NCBI RefSeq assembly: GCF_900115755.1
Contig: NZ_FOXQ01000014.1
Span: forward strand, 83,000-146,999
DNA: 64,000 nt
Reading direction: 5' to 3'
Source: Parafilimonas terrae
GTDB lineage: Bacteria; Bacteroidota; Bacteroidia; Chitinophagales; Chitinophagaceae
In this document: positions 35,825 through 45,219 of the stretch, piece by piece
How positions within the stretch are numbered: position 1 is the stretch's first letter
How the letters are laid out: each line of letters starts with the position of its first letter
Program-made: the position numbers and the translations under genes
The notes under the pieces: generated by a model
What the model was told of the DNA's origin: nothing
Seen by the model: the letters and a program-made list of their open reading frames with translations, nothing else
The model's database searches: none

Positions 35825-36436
35825 ATGGTTAAAGACAAAGACCTTTCAACAGAGCAAAAGATTCTTGAAGCAGCCAAAGAGGTTTTCTTTGACAAAGGCA
35901 TGCATGGCGCCCGCATGCAGGATATTGCCGATAAGGCTGGCATTAACAAGGCCATGCTGCATTATTATTTCCGAAGCAAGGATAAATTATTTGAAACAAT
36001 TTTTATTGATGCCACCAATCATCTTTTTCCTATGTTAAGTTCCATACTTGAATCGGATAAAACCGTTTTTGAGAAAATAGAAGTATTATGCAGTGAATAT
36101 ATAAACCAGGTGGCCAAAATGCCCTACCTGCCCGTTTTTATATTAAGTGAAGCCAGCCGCCAGCAGGAACCATTTTTAAAAAAGTTATGGAAAAGGCAAA
36201 AGCCACCTTTAAAAGCTTTTACCGGCATGATTGAAACAGCTATCAAACAAAAAAAAATAAAACCTGTTCATCCTTTGCAATTGCTCATGAATATCTTATC
36301 ATTATGCATATTTCCTTTCGCGGCGCAGCCAATTTTGCAGCATGCAGCGGGCATCAGCAAAAAAGATTATGAGGCAATGATTGAAGAAAGGAAAAAAATA
36401 GTTCCTCAGCTTATTATTCAATCTATAAAAAAGTAA
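35825..36436 (+). CDS. TetR family transcriptional regulator
   Basis: Repressor of 203 residues. The HTH is at residues 8-55: STEQKILEAAKEVFFDKGMH and IADKAGINKAMLHYYFRSKDKLFE. The C-terminal ligand domain is helical and weakly conserved. I start at the ATG at 35825 (MVKDKDL), because an upstream TTG start would run through the operator. It heads a plus-strand run of adaptor, two ATPases and two permeases, spaced 19-128 bases apart, and probably represses them until a toxic compound binds. Confidence 0.9.
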   Translation: MVKDKDLSTEQKILEAAKEVFFDKGMHGARMQDIADKAGINKAMLHYYFRSKDKLFETIFIDATNHLFPMLSSILESDKTVFEKIEVLCSEYINQVAKMPYLPVFILSEASRQQEPFLKKLWKRQKPPLKAFTGMIETAIKQKKIKPVHPLQLLMNILSLCIFPFAAQPILQHAAGISKKDYEAMIEERKKIVPQLIIQSIKK

Positions 36437-36455
36437 ACAATAAAATAGCCCCTTT

Positions 36456-37397
36456 ATGTTTGCAATAAAAGAATATACATGTATTGCGGCCCTTGCAACG
36501 ATTTTTTTTGCCTGCAACAATAATGAAAACCAGTTTGATGCTTCTGGCACATTTGAAACCGATGAAGTAATTGTTTCAGCGCAGTTAGGCGGGCAGATAC
36601 TTGCCTTTAATGTGAACGAAGGCGATACTTTGCAGGAAGGCGCGGTTGTAGGCAAAATAGATTCCTTAAATGTATTGCTTCAAAAGCAGCAGGTGCAGGC
36701 TTCCATTCAATCGCTTAAAGAAAAAACAAGTGATGTGCGGCCCCAGGTAAAACTATTGGAAGACCAGCTTGCTGTTCAGCAAACGCAATTAAACAACCTT
36801 TTAAAAGACCAGCAACGGTTTGAAAATATGTTGAAGGATGGCGCCGTTACACAGCGGCAGGTGGATGATATAAACACACAGGTGGATGCTGCTAAGAAAC
36901 AAATGCAGGTTACACAGCAGCAAATAAAAGTTCAGCAAACAAATACCGGCACACAAAACCGCAGCATATTAAGCGAAAAAGACCCGCTGCAAAAACAGGT
37001 GGCTCAACTGAGTGAACAATTATCAAAAGCAAATATTGTTAACCCAATCAATGGAACGGTGCTCACCAAATACGCGGAAGCAGGTGAAGTAACATCGCCG
37101 GGCAAAGCCTTATATAAAATTGCAGATATAAACTATCTCAATCTTCGTGCTTATATAACAGGCACACAACTTTCAACCATAAAGCTTAACCAGCCGGTTA
37201 AAGTTTATATTGATAGCGGCGCCAATCATTACCGCGAATATGCCGGAACAATTATATGGATATCTGATAAAGCCGAATTCACGCCAAAAACCATTCAAAC
37301 AAAAGATGAAAGGGCCAATCTTGTATATGCTATAAAGGTTAAAGTAAAGAATGATGGCTATTTAAAGATTGGAATGTATGGAGAAGTTAAGCTATAA
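36456..37397 (+). CDS. HlyD-family efflux adaptor (YbhG-like lipoprotein)
   Basis: Periplasmic adaptor of 313 residues. The N-terminus has a lipobox-like AATIFFAC, suggesting a lipoprotein. The lipoyl half-motifs are VSAQLGGQILAFNVNEGDTLQEG and IVNPINGTVLTKYAEAGEVTS; between them lies a long coiled coil rich in Gln (about 70-185). It would link the two ABC permeases to an outer-membrane channel. No TolC-type gene follows, so the outer-membrane partner must be encoded elsewhere. The AGCT-rich repeat after the stop is part of the spacer. Confidence 0.85.
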   Translation: MFAIKEYTCIAALATIFFACNNNENQFDASGTFETDEVIVSAQLGGQILAFNVNEGDTLQEGAVVGKIDSLNVLLQKQQVQASIQSLKEKTSDVRPQVKLLEDQLAVQQTQLNNLLKDQQRFENMLKDGAVTQRQVDDINTQVDAAKKQMQVTQQQIKVQQTNTGTQNRSILSEKDPLQKQVAQLSEQLSKANIVNPINGTVLTKYAEAGEVTSPGKALYKIADINYLNLRAYITGTQLSTIKLNQPVKVYIDSGANHYREYAGTIIWISDKAEFTPKTIQTKDERANLVYAIKVKVKNDGYLKIGMYGEVKL

Positions 37398-37461
37398 GCT
37401 GTTAGCTGCAAGCTATTGGCCAATACTGCAGCCCAAACAAGCTTACATCAATACATAAAAT

Positions 37462-38376
37462 ATGCAATCAGTAATTGTAAATAACCTTTCTAAAAATTAC
37501 GGCAAGGAAAAAGAAATTAAGGCCGTAAAGGATGTTTCATTCGATGTTTCACCGGCGGAAATTTTTGGCATTATCGGGCCTGATGGCGCAGGAAAAACTT
37601 CACTGTTCCGCATGTTGACAACGCTGCTGCTGCCAGACAGCGGAAACGCATCTGTTGATGGCTCGGATATTGTAAAAGATTTTAAAGCTATCCGCAAAAA
37701 AGTTGGATACATGCCCGGCCGGTTTTCCCTGTACCAGGATTTAAGTGTTGAAGAGAACCTGAATTTTTTCGCCACCATTTTCAACACAACTATTGAAAAG
37801 AATTACGATCTCATTAAAGACATTTATATACAGATAGAGCCCTTTAAAAAAAGAAAGGCAGGCAAGCTATCGGGAGGCATGAAACAGAAGCTGGCATTGA
37901 GTTGTGCGCTGATTCACCGGCCTGTTGTTTTGTTTCTTGATGAACCAACAACAGGCGTTGATGCAGTTTCAAGAAAAGAGTTTTGGGATATGCTGAAACG
38001 CCTGAAACAACAAGGTATCACCATTCTTGTTTCAACGCCATATATGGATGAGGCCGGTTTGTGCGACCGCATTACTTTAATGCAACAGGGTAAACTGCTT
38101 TCAACCGGCACACCAACAGAAATAACCGGGTCGTTCAAACAAACTATCCTGGGCGTTAAAGCGGCAAATATGTATGACCTGCTGAAAGACCTGAATGCAT
38201 ATAATGCAATTGAAGATGCTTATGCTTTTGGCGAATATCATCATGCTGTAATGAAAGAAAATTCCAGTGAAGAAGCTTTGCAAAAATACCTTGAAGAAAA
38301 AGGAAATAAGGAACTCGTTATACAGCAAATTAAACCAACTATTGAAGATAGCTTTTTGCGCCTGATGAAAAGTTAA
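37462..38376 (+). CDS. ABC transporter ATPase, first of a pair (YbhF N-half-like)
   Basis: ATPase of 304 residues. Walker A GPDGAGKTS (39-47), signature LSGGM (136-140), Walker B VLFLDEPTTG (Asp160, Glu161). The switch histidine is replaced: STPYMDEA has Pro193 where the second subunit has His. The C-terminal 90 residues are a regulatory tail. The signature is intact, so this subunit completes the active site of its partner, while its own site is likely degenerate. Together with the next gene it matches the two halves of E. coli YbhF. The next gene starts one base after this stop. Confidence 0.88.
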   Translation: MQSVIVNNLSKNYGKEKEIKAVKDVSFDVSPAEIFGIIGPDGAGKTSLFRMLTTLLLPDSGNASVDGSDIVKDFKAIRKKVGYMPGRFSLYQDLSVEENLNFFATIFNTTIEKNYDLIKDIYIQIEPFKKRKAGKLSGGMKQKLALSCALIHRPVVLFLDEPTTGVDAVSRKEFWDMLKRLKQQGITILVSTPYMDEAGLCDRITLMQQGKLLSTGTPTEITGSFKQTILGVKAANMYDLLKDLNAYNAIEDAYAFGEYHHAVMKENSSEEALQKYLEEKGNKELVIQQIKPTIEDSFLRLMKS

Positions 38377-38377
38377 T

Positions 38378-39124
38378 ATGGCAAACGATATCATCATACA
38401 AACAGAACAACTTACCAAGCGCTTTGGTGATTTTATTGCTGTTGACCACATTTCGTTCGATGTGCATAAAGGAGAAATTTTTGGTTTCCTCGGTGCTAAC
38501 GGAGCAGGTAAAACCACGGCTATGCGTATGTTGTGCGGGCTAAGCTTACCAACATCAGGCAAAGCAACCATTGCAGGTTTTGATATATATAAAAAAACGG
38601 AAGCTATTAAACGCAGCATTGGCTATATGAGCCAGAAATTTTCTTTGTATGAAGATTTAACAGTAAAAGAAAATATTCGTTTCTATGCCGGCATATATGG
38701 CATGAGCAATAAATACATAAAAGATAAAACAGCGCTTTTGCTGCAGCAACTGCACCTTGAAGATGAAGCCGATAAACTGGTTGGCTCATTACCATTAGGA
38801 TGGAAACAAAAGCTGGCATTTTCTGTGGCTATATTTCATGAGCCGCAAATAGTTTTTTTAGACGAACCAACTGGCGGTGTTGATCCTGTAACGCGCCGTG
38901 AATTCTGGAACCTCATTTACGAGGCTTCGGCAAAAGGCATTACTGTTTTCGTAACTACGCATTATATGGATGAAGCTGAATACTGTAACCGTGTTTCTAT
39001 TATGGTGGATGGAAGAATTGATGCATTGGATACACCGGTTGCATTAAAAGAAAATTTTAGTGCAGCATCTATGGATGAAGTTTTTCTGCAACTGGCAAGA
39101 AAGGCAACAAGAAATGACAGTTAG
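38378..39124 (+). CDS. ABC transporter ATPase, second of a pair (YbhF C-half-like)
   Basis: ATPase of 248 residues. Walker A GANGAGKTT, Walker B VFLDEPTGG, switch His195 in VTTHYMDEAEYC. The signature is degenerate: LPLGW (138-142) in place of LSGGQ. It therefore pairs with the previous subunit to give one good ATP site (its own Walker A and His plus LSGGM of the partner) and one poor site. Translationally linked to the first ATPase with a one-base gap. Confidence 0.88.
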   Translation: MANDIIIQTEQLTKRFGDFIAVDHISFDVHKGEIFGFLGANGAGKTTAMRMLCGLSLPTSGKATIAGFDIYKKTEAIKRSIGYMSQKFSLYEDLTVKENIRFYAGIYGMSNKYIKDKTALLLQQLHLEDEADKLVGSLPLGWKQKLAFSVAIFHEPQIVFLDEPTGGVDPVTRREFWNLIYEASAKGITVFVTTHYMDEAEYCNRVSIMVDGRIDALDTPVALKENFSAASMDEVFLQLARKATRNDS

Positions 39125-39252
39125 CAGATATAATTGAATGTTGTTGGTAAAGCAATCAATATTCAATACGCGATAATCAATATACAATATTCAAATGGTG
39201 CAAGTGTTTGTAATTAAAAAATCATAAAATATTTCTCTTTTAGAGCAGCGGC

Positions 39253-40359
39253 ATGAAACAATTTTTTTCATTTATAAAAAAAGAATTCTACCACATCTGG
39301 CGCGACAGGCGGACTATGTTCATCCTGCTTGGAATGCCGCTTGCACAAATAATTATTTTCGGGTTTGCATTAACCAACGAAGTAAAGAATGAATCTATTG
39401 CCATACTTGACCAGTCAAAAGACGCTGCATCCTCGCAGATTATAAATAAAATAAGCGCCAGCCGTTATTTTAACGTTACGGCATTGCTGCATAATCCCGA
39501 CGAAATAGCAAGAACTTTTCAAACCAATACGGCAAGAATAGTGCTTGTGCTGCCTTCAACATTCGGCGAAGACTTAAGGCATGTAAATAAAGCGCAGGTG
39601 CAATTAGTTACTGATGCATCAGACCCAAACATTGCAACCACTTTAATAAATTATGCAACGGCCATTATTACAGATTACCAGCAATCTTTAAATTCAACCG
39701 CAGTCATCCCCTACCAGATAAACGTGCAGTCCCGCATGCTGTACAACCCGCAGCTAAAGGGCGCTTACAGTTTTGTGCCCGGCGTAATGGCAATGGTGCT
39801 GATGCTTATCTGCACCATGATGACAGCCATAACCATTGTGCGGGAAAAAGAAACAGGCACCATGGAAGTAATGCTCGTATCGCCGGTGCAGCCCATGAAG
39901 ATTGTGATGGCGAAGGCAATTCCTTATTTGCTTTTAACCGTTGTAAACATTACCAATATATTATTGTTAAGCGTGTTTGTGCTGGATGTGCCCATAAACG
40001 GAAGCCTTATACTGCTAACAGGCGAGAGCATTTTATTCACCATAACCTGTTTATCGTTTGGCTTACTTATTTCATCTGTTACAGACTCGCAGCAAACCGC
40101 TATGATGATCTCGATGATGGGCCTGTTTTTGCCAACAGTTATGTTAAGCGGCTTTATGTTTCCCATTGAAAATATGCCGCTGGCTTTGCGCATTGTATCA
40201 AACGTTGTGCCTTCAAGATGGTATTATGAAATAGTAGTGGCCGTAATGATAAAAGGCCTTGGCATATCAAGCATTTTAAAACAAACATTAGTACTCAGCG
40301 GAATGACAGTATTATTATTATCGCTGGCAATAAAAAATTTTAAAATAAGGCTGGAATAA
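39253..40359 (+). CDS. ABC-2 type permease (YbhS/YbhR-like), first
   Basis: Membrane protein of 368 residues: one N-terminal helix (MFILLGMPLAQIIIFGFAL), a large periplasmic loop (about 40-170), then five helices. IVREKETGTMEVMLVSPVQP and PSRWYYEIVVAVMIKG are conserved in YbhS/YbhR-type ABC-2 permeases. Forms a heterodimer with the next gene product. A 128-base spacer separates it from the ATPases; the spacer holds an AT-rich repeated stretch (CAATATTCAATA...) rather than a gene. Confidence 0.88.
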   Translation: MKQFFSFIKKEFYHIWRDRRTMFILLGMPLAQIIIFGFALTNEVKNESIAILDQSKDAASSQIINKISASRYFNVTALLHNPDEIARTFQTNTARIVLVLPSTFGEDLRHVNKAQVQLVTDASDPNIATTLINYATAIITDYQQSLNSTAVIPYQINVQSRMLYNPQLKGAYSFVPGVMAMVLMLICTMMTAITIVREKETGTMEVMLVSPVQPMKIVMAKAIPYLLLTVVNITNILLLSVFVLDVPINGSLILLTGESILFTITCLSFGLLISSVTDSQQTAMMISMMGLFLPTVMLSGFMFPIENMPLALRIVSNVVPSRWYYEIVVAVMIKGLGISSILKQTLVLSGMTVLLLSLAIKNFKIRLE

Positions 40360-40364
40360 GACAC

Positions 40365-40420
40365 AAGTTATGAGCTATGGGCCTTGAGTGCTCATAGCTT
40401 GCGTCTCACAGCTAAAAGTT
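40365..40420. repeat. AGCT/short-period repeat between the two permeases
   Basis: ATGAGCTATG (40370-40379) and CATAGCTTG (40393-40401) with GAGTGCTCATAG form a degenerate inverted repeat that fills the 66-base spacer. Similar AGCTATAAGCTGTTAGCTGC sequence fills the spacer at 37389-37421. Confidence 0.45.
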
Positions 40421-40425
40421 AATAA

Positions 40426-41544
40426 ATGCGCACATTAAGATTTTTATTACAGAAAGAATTCAGGCAGATATTTCGCGATAAAAGCATACTGCGTGTAATA
40501 TTTATTATGCCTGCTGTTCAATTACTCGTATTGCCCTGGGCTGCAGATTATGAAGTAAAAAATATAAACCTTGCAGTTGTTGACAATGACCGCAGCGATT
40601 ATGCACAAAAGCTGGTTTCAAAAATTACGGCATCAGGTTATTTTAAACTTGACAGATACACAGCCTCATACGCAGATGCTTTGCATGAAATTGAAAAAAA
40701 TAATGCTGATATCATACTTGAAATTCCTGCATCTTTTGAAAAAAATCTTATTAAAGAATCAGCTTCAACTTTGTTTATGGCAGTAAATGCCGTAAATGGT
40801 ACAAAGGCAGGGCTTGGCGCATCGTACCTGCAAACTATTGTAAGAAATTTTAATGAAGATATACGAACAAAATGGGTGCAGGCGCCACGTTTTAATACGC
40901 AGTCACAAATTGACGTAACACATTCCAACTGGTTTAACCTGCACATGAACTATAAATCTTTTATGGTGCCCGGCATTATTGTAATTCTTGTAACCATGGT
41001 GGGTTCATTTATTGCTGCCGTAAATATTGTACGGGAAAAAGAAATAGGCACAATTGAGCAGATAAATGTTACGCCGATAAGAAAATATCATTTCATATTA
41101 GGCAAGCTTATTCCCTTTTGGGTGCTTGGGCTGGTTATACTTACAACCGGTTTAACCATTGCTTATCTTGCTTATGGCATTATACCCGTTGGCAGCATAT
41201 TCGTGATTTATGTGTTTGCAGCCGTGTACCTGCTTGCTGTGTTAGGTTTAGGATTACTGGTTTCAACGTTTTGCAATACACAGCAGCAAGCTATGTTAAG
41301 TGCCTTTTTTTTAATGATGATATTTGTAATGCTCAGCGGTTTATACACTTCCATTACGAGCATGCCTGTATGGGCGCAGTGGGTAACAAAGTTTAACCCG
41401 GTTACCTATTTTATTGAAGTGATGCGGTCTATAGTTTTAAAGGGCAGCACGTTTGCAGACATTAGTAAAAACCTGCTCATTGTTTTTGGGTTTGCTGTTG
41501 TGCTGAATACATGGGCGGTACTCAGCTACAGGAAACGTGCCTGA
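40426..41544 (+). CDS. ABC-2 type permease (YbhR-like), second
   Basis: Membrane protein of 372 residues with the same architecture as its neighbour: an N-terminal helix, a periplasmic loop, then VPGIIVILVTMVGSFIAAVN IVREKEIGTIEQINVTPIRK and a C-terminal helix bundle. LRFLLQKEFRQIFRDKSILR at the start is the elbow helix of the family. It completes the exporter. Its stop codon ends at 41544, directly against the end of the convergent Usp gene. Confidence 0.88.
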   Translation: MRTLRFLLQKEFRQIFRDKSILRVIFIMPAVQLLVLPWAADYEVKNINLAVVDNDRSDYAQKLVSKITASGYFKLDRYTASYADALHEIEKNNADIILEIPASFEKNLIKESASTLFMAVNAVNGTKAGLGASYLQTIVRNFNEDIRTKWVQAPRFNTQSQIDVTHSNWFNLHMNYKSFMVPGIIVILVTMVGSFIAAVNIVREKEIGTIEQINVTPIRKYHFILGKLIPFWVLGLVILTTGLTIAYLAYGIIPVGSIFVIYVFAAVYLLAVLGLGLLVSTFCNTQQQAMLSAFFLMMIFVMLSGLYTSITSMPVWAQWVTKFNPVTYFIEVMRSIVLKGSTFADISKNLLIVFGFAVVLNTWAVLSYRKRA

Positions 41545-42360
41545 TTAATGCAGCACCATTATTGGCATCCAGGGATGCAATATCATTCGCTTTGACTGGC
41601 TTATATGAAACAGGTTTTGAAAAAAGCCATATTCCTTCGGCTGAAGTATTACAAGATCAATTTTAAATTCATCAGCAAAAGCTTCAATGCCCTTTACCAC
41701 ATCGTCATGCTCTATTATGTGAAAATCTGTTTTATTAACCATAAGGCCTGCAGGTAATAAGGTAGTGTTTATAACATCTTCGCTATTAAAATTGCTGTCT
41801 TTACTTATATGCACCACATGCAACACTGAACCAAATGCATCCTGCACATATTTTATCTCTTTGGCAGGAATGCTTTCTGCATCTTTAAGATCGCATGCAT
41901 AAGCAATGGAAGCAATTTTGTTCCATGTTTTATGATTTGGTATAATCATAACCGGGCAACGCAGCTTTTTTGCGGTGTTCAAACTTCTGCTATCGAGAAA
42001 AAAACGGTTTACTGTGTTTAATTCATCGTGTGTGCCCATTACTATAGCAAACGGTGTTATCGTTTCACTTAATTTACTCAGCTCTTTTTCCAATCGGCCA
42101 ACAGACAGTATCTTTTTTATTGAAAGTTTATTTGCAGTTCTTTTCAGTAATTGTGCCTCAAGCCCATCAAGCCTTTCATCTGTATTTTCATCAATTAATG
42201 CATCAATTATGCCTGCTTCACTGTAAGCATATATGTATTCATTCACATGCATAATTACTAATTGCGCATGCAAAGCCATTGCCATATCTGCAGCATAGTT
42301 AACCGCATTTACCGAAACTTCAGAAAAATCTGTAGGCGCTATAATCATCTTCATGCTCAT
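41545..42360 (-). CDS. Universal stress protein, tandem UspA domains
   Basis: Cytosolic protein of 271 residues with two UspA-like domains. Domain 1 (about 3-140): IIAPTDFSEVSVNAVNYAADMA and FAIVMGTHDELN...SLNTAKKLRCPVMIIP. Domain 2 is more diverged (150-271), ending MILHPWMPIMVLH. The classical ATP-binding G-2x-G-9x-G motif is not clear in either domain. Likely a stress-responsive protein of unknown mechanism. Monocistronic and convergent with the exporter. Confidence 0.82.
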   Translation of the reverse strand: MSMKMIIAPTDFSEVSVNAVNYAADMAMALHAQLVIMHVNEYIYAYSEAGIIDALIDENTDERLDGLEAQLLKRTANKLSIKKILSVGRLEKELSKLSETITPFAIVMGTHDELNTVNRFFLDSRSLNTAKKLRCPVMIIPNHKTWNKIASIAYACDLKDAESIPAKEIKYVQDAFGSVLHVVHISKDSNFNSEDVINTTLLPAGLMVNKTDFHIIEHDDVVKGIEAFADEFKIDLVILQPKEYGFFQNLFHISQSKRMILHPWMPIMVLH

Positions 42361-42518
42361 AGTTTAAATTTTATTTTATCGCCGTTTGCAAAATATATAA
42401 CATTAAAAAGAATCCGACTCACGGTTTGCAATATAATAATACAGTCACATATTCTGTAAAGACAAAACAATATAACCTGCAGTTTAAAACTGCAGGAAAC
42501 AAGCATCTGTTATTGCAA

Positions 42519-42899
42519 TTAGTTTGATGAGTTAGCTGCAATGTGCAAAGCAAAAGCAGCAATGGCTGTATCTTTCAAAAGATTGATTAATGAAAGCTGC
42601 CTGTATTCAATATTGCTGCCGTTAAGAAAATTGGGAAGATGAATGGTGAGCACAAAAATAAACAGCAATATAGCAAGTAAATAAGCGGCGAGCTTTACCT
42701 TTTTATTAGTGATAAATGCTACTGCCGCAAGAATAAACGCCGCCCCCGGAATATATACCCATAAATTTCCGACAGCAGGCAGGAACGAAGGCACATAGGT
42801 TATAAGATTCTGAGGAGAAACAAAATGGTAGATACCAAATACTGCCATTACTAAAGCCAATAAAATAATGGCAAAACGGGAAATTGTTTGTTCGTTCAT
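42519..42899 (-). CDS. DoxX-like small membrane protein
   Basis: Four-helix membrane protein of 126 residues. IILLALVMAVFGIYHFVSPQ NLITYVPSFLP and the Gly-Ala-rich second helix PGAAFILAAVAFI match the DoxX-like group. Precise role unknown; relatives are linked to oxidative stress or small electron-transfer units. It stands alone between the Usp gene and a divergent nuclease gene. Confidence 0.75.
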   Translation of the reverse strand: MNEQTISRFAIILLALVMAVFGIYHFVSPQNLITYVPSFLPAVGNLWVYIPGAAFILAAVAFITNKKVKLAAYLLAILLFIFVLTIHLPNFLNGSNIEYRQLSLINLLKDTAIAAFALHIAANSSN

Positions 42900-43006
42900 G
42901 ATGGCAAGTTTTAGAGTATTAAGTTACGAACTTTATTTTGCAGTTAACAATTTATCTGCATTTATAAAACACAGGCGCTTATCTTTAATCAACTAATATT
43001 GTTTTT

Positions 43007-44410
43007 ATGAAGATTGCTTTTCATGGCGCTGCAAGAACGGTTACGGGTTCAAAACATCTAATTACATTAAACAACGGTAAAAAAATTTTGCTTGACTGTG
43101 GCATGTTCCAGGGGCTTGGAAAAGATACATTTCCACTTAATAACAGCTTTGGCTTTGACGCAGCTTCAGTAAACTACCTGTTATTATCGCATGCACACAT
43201 TGATCACAGCGGTCTTATCCCAAAGCTTGTGAAAGAAGGCTTTAACGGGAAAATATTCTGCACACCTGCAACAAAAGATTTGTCTGCCGTATTGCTTATG
43301 GACAGTGCAGAAATTCAGCGCGACGATACGGGTTATACCAATAAAAAAAGAATTAAAAAAGGCCTTGAGCCTTATGATCCTTTATACGATATAAGCGATG
43401 TACAAAAAGCAATGCCTTTGTTTACAATCGTTAATTATAATAACTGGTTTACGGTTGATGAAGGCATTAAAGTTTTATATACCGATACCGGCCATATAAC
43501 CGGCTCTGCCGCCGTGCACGTGCGCATAACAGAAAACGGCGTTACGAGGCAGATTTCTTTCAGCGGCGATGTGGGAAGATATAACGATATGATATTGCGG
43601 AAGCCTGAAACATTTCCGCAGGCTGATTATATTATTACTGAAAGCACGTATGGCAATAGCCTGCACCAGCGCATTACAAATACAGCAGAAGATTTTTATG
43701 AATGGATTGAATCAACATGCATACACAAAAAAGGCAAGCTGATTATCCCTGCATTTAGTGTGGGCCGCACACAGGAACTGTTATACCTGTTAAACGAATT
43801 AAGCCTTGAGAAACAGCTTAAGGGCATTCCTGTTTTTGTAGACAGCCCTTTGAGCTATGAAGCTACAACTGTAGTAAAACAGCATCCTGAAAACTTCAAT
43901 ATCAACATACAGGAACTTTTAAAAAGAGATGATGATCCGTTTACTTTTCCGGAATTGAAATTTATTGAAAACGTAGATGAAAGCAAAAGGCTGAACGACG
44001 ATCATCGCCCGATGATCATTATTGCCGCAAGCGGTATGGCAGATGCCGGGCGCATAAAACATCATATAAAAAACAATATTGGCAATAACAGGAACACTAT
44101 TTTAATTGTTGGTTATTGCGAACCAGGTTCCCTTGGCGGCGCTTTAATGAATAATGTAAAACGCGTAAGGATATTTAGCGAGGAATTTGATGTAATTGCA
44201 CAGGTTGGTGTAATGCGCAGCATGAGCGCACACGGCGATTATAATGATCTGCTCCAATTTCTAAAGTGTCAGCAACCCGAAGCTGTCAATAAAGTTTTTA
44301 TTGTACATGGAGAATATAAAGTGCAGATAGATTTCAGGGAAAAGCTGCAGAAAGCCGGTTTTAAAAACGTGTTTATACCGGCTTTGCACCAGGAATTTAT
44401 ATTGGAATAA
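43007..44410 (+). CDS. Beta-CASP metallo-beta-lactamase RNase (CPSF/Ysh1-like)
   Basis: Metal-dependent nuclease-like protein of 467 residues. Metallo-beta-lactamase motif 2 is SHAHIDHSG (His62, His64, Asp66, His67); later ligands are in DTGHITGSAAVHV, SFSGDVGR and SAHGDYNDL. The beta-CASP part (about 210-390) has STYGN...R, PAFSVGRTQELLY and IIAASGMADAGRIKHH. C-terminal IVHGEYKVQIDFREKLQ completes it. Probably an RNA endo- or exonuclease in the cytoplasm. Monocistronic. Confidence 0.9.
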   Translation: MKIAFHGAARTVTGSKHLITLNNGKKILLDCGMFQGLGKDTFPLNNSFGFDAASVNYLLLSHAHIDHSGLIPKLVKEGFNGKIFCTPATKDLSAVLLMDSAEIQRDDTGYTNKKRIKKGLEPYDPLYDISDVQKAMPLFTIVNYNNWFTVDEGIKVLYTDTGHITGSAAVHVRITENGVTRQISFSGDVGRYNDMILRKPETFPQADYIITESTYGNSLHQRITNTAEDFYEWIESTCIHKKGKLIIPAFSVGRTQELLYLLNELSLEKQLKGIPVFVDSPLSYEATTVVKQHPENFNINIQELLKRDDDPFTFPELKFIENVDESKRLNDDHRPMIIIAASGMADAGRIKHHIKNNIGNNRNTILIVGYCEPGSLGGALMNNVKRVRIFSEEFDVIAQVGVMRSMSAHGDYNDLLQFLKCQQPEAVNKVFIVHGEYKVQIDFREKLQKAGFKNVFIPALHQEFILE

Positions 44411-44727
44411 CTATACAGTATTCCTGTGTATTTTGTTTGGCTCCTTGTGCGGAAAACCTTTAATTATTTCATCTGCATCAACCTTTACCCCCTATCCTAT
44501 TCCGTTCAATAATTGTTCGTTTCCGGACAGTTGAAATAATCGTCTTTTTTACAACAGCCACTTATCAATCTATACAACCCCTTATGCTCTAAAAATTGCC
44601 AAATACTTGTTAAATGGCATAATGGTATTTGCTTTGAAATATCCTTCCACGACTAAAGCAGGCAAAAAATCAGCTAACAAAGTCATCAGCAAAAAAGTGA
44701 CATATAAAAGGAAATAAAAACTAACAA
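44411..44727. other. Spacer with a possible 31-aa basic ORF
   Basis: This 317-base spacer contains one small frame worth noting, 44622-44717. Otherwise it is AT-rich sequence without recognisable motifs, which should include the promoter of the gene at 44728. Confidence 0.4.
44622..44717 (+). CDS. Possible small basic protein (31 aa)
   Basis: ATG at 44622, stop at 44715-44717, with a strongly basic C-terminal half (KKSANKVISKKVTYKRK). It ends 10 bases before the next gene. It may be a genuine micro-protein, or a chance frame in the leader of 44728. No homologue known to me. Confidence 0.25.
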   Translation: MVFALKYPSTTKAGKKSANKVISKKVTYKRK

Positions 44728-45165
44728 ATGAAAAGGACATTATTTATCAGCGCTACAGCATTTATTACAGCAGCATGCTCTATTTTTTATTTTGTAAAAA
44801 ACACCGCAACCGCACCCACAACAAATAAAAATATAAACGTGGAAGTGTATAAAACGGCAAGTTATATATCGGCTGCCTATTCTAATACCACCGCCTCTTT
44901 GCAGGTAACAGTACTGCGTGTAAAAAAGAATGTGAGGGATACAGTGTGGCAGCATAATTTTCAGCCAACAGAATTAAAGGATTATCCGGAGATGAATAAA
45001 CCCATCACACAAAAAATATTAATCCCAAATGTGAATGATGCCAAAGAGCAATTGGAAATTTACTATAGCGTAACTTACAACTCTAAAGGCAACATTTTAA
45101 ACTACTGGAATTATACAACAGTTGGCCGGGGCCAGCAGGATGGTAAGCTGGCCATACAGATATAA
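44728..45165 (+). CDS. Exported hypothetical protein
   Basis: Protein of 145 residues with an N-terminal hydrophobic segment (about 5-24). This could be a signal peptide, a membrane anchor or, through ITAAC, a lipoprotein signal. The rest is a small beta-rich domain (LQVTVLRVKKNVRDTVWQHNF, LEIYYSVTYNSKGN). No family recognised. Followed by a clear intrinsic terminator. Confidence 0.6.
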   Translation: MKRTLFISATAFITAACSIFYFVKNTATAPTTNKNINVEVYKTASYISAAYSNTTASLQVTVLRVKKNVRDTVWQHNFQPTELKDYPEMNKPITQKILIPNVNDAKEQLEIYYSVTYNSKGNILNYWNYTTVGRGQQDGKLAIQI

Positions 45166-45192
45166 CCCGCCCCGTGATGAATATAAGCATAC

Positions 45193-45219
45193 GAGAGCGG
45201 CTTTTACCGCTCTCTTTTA
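45193..45219 (+). terminator. Intrinsic terminator
   Basis: GAGAGCGG (45193-45200) / CCGCTCTC (45207-45214), six-base loop, then TTTTATT. It ends the transcript of the gene at 44728. Confidence 0.82.
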
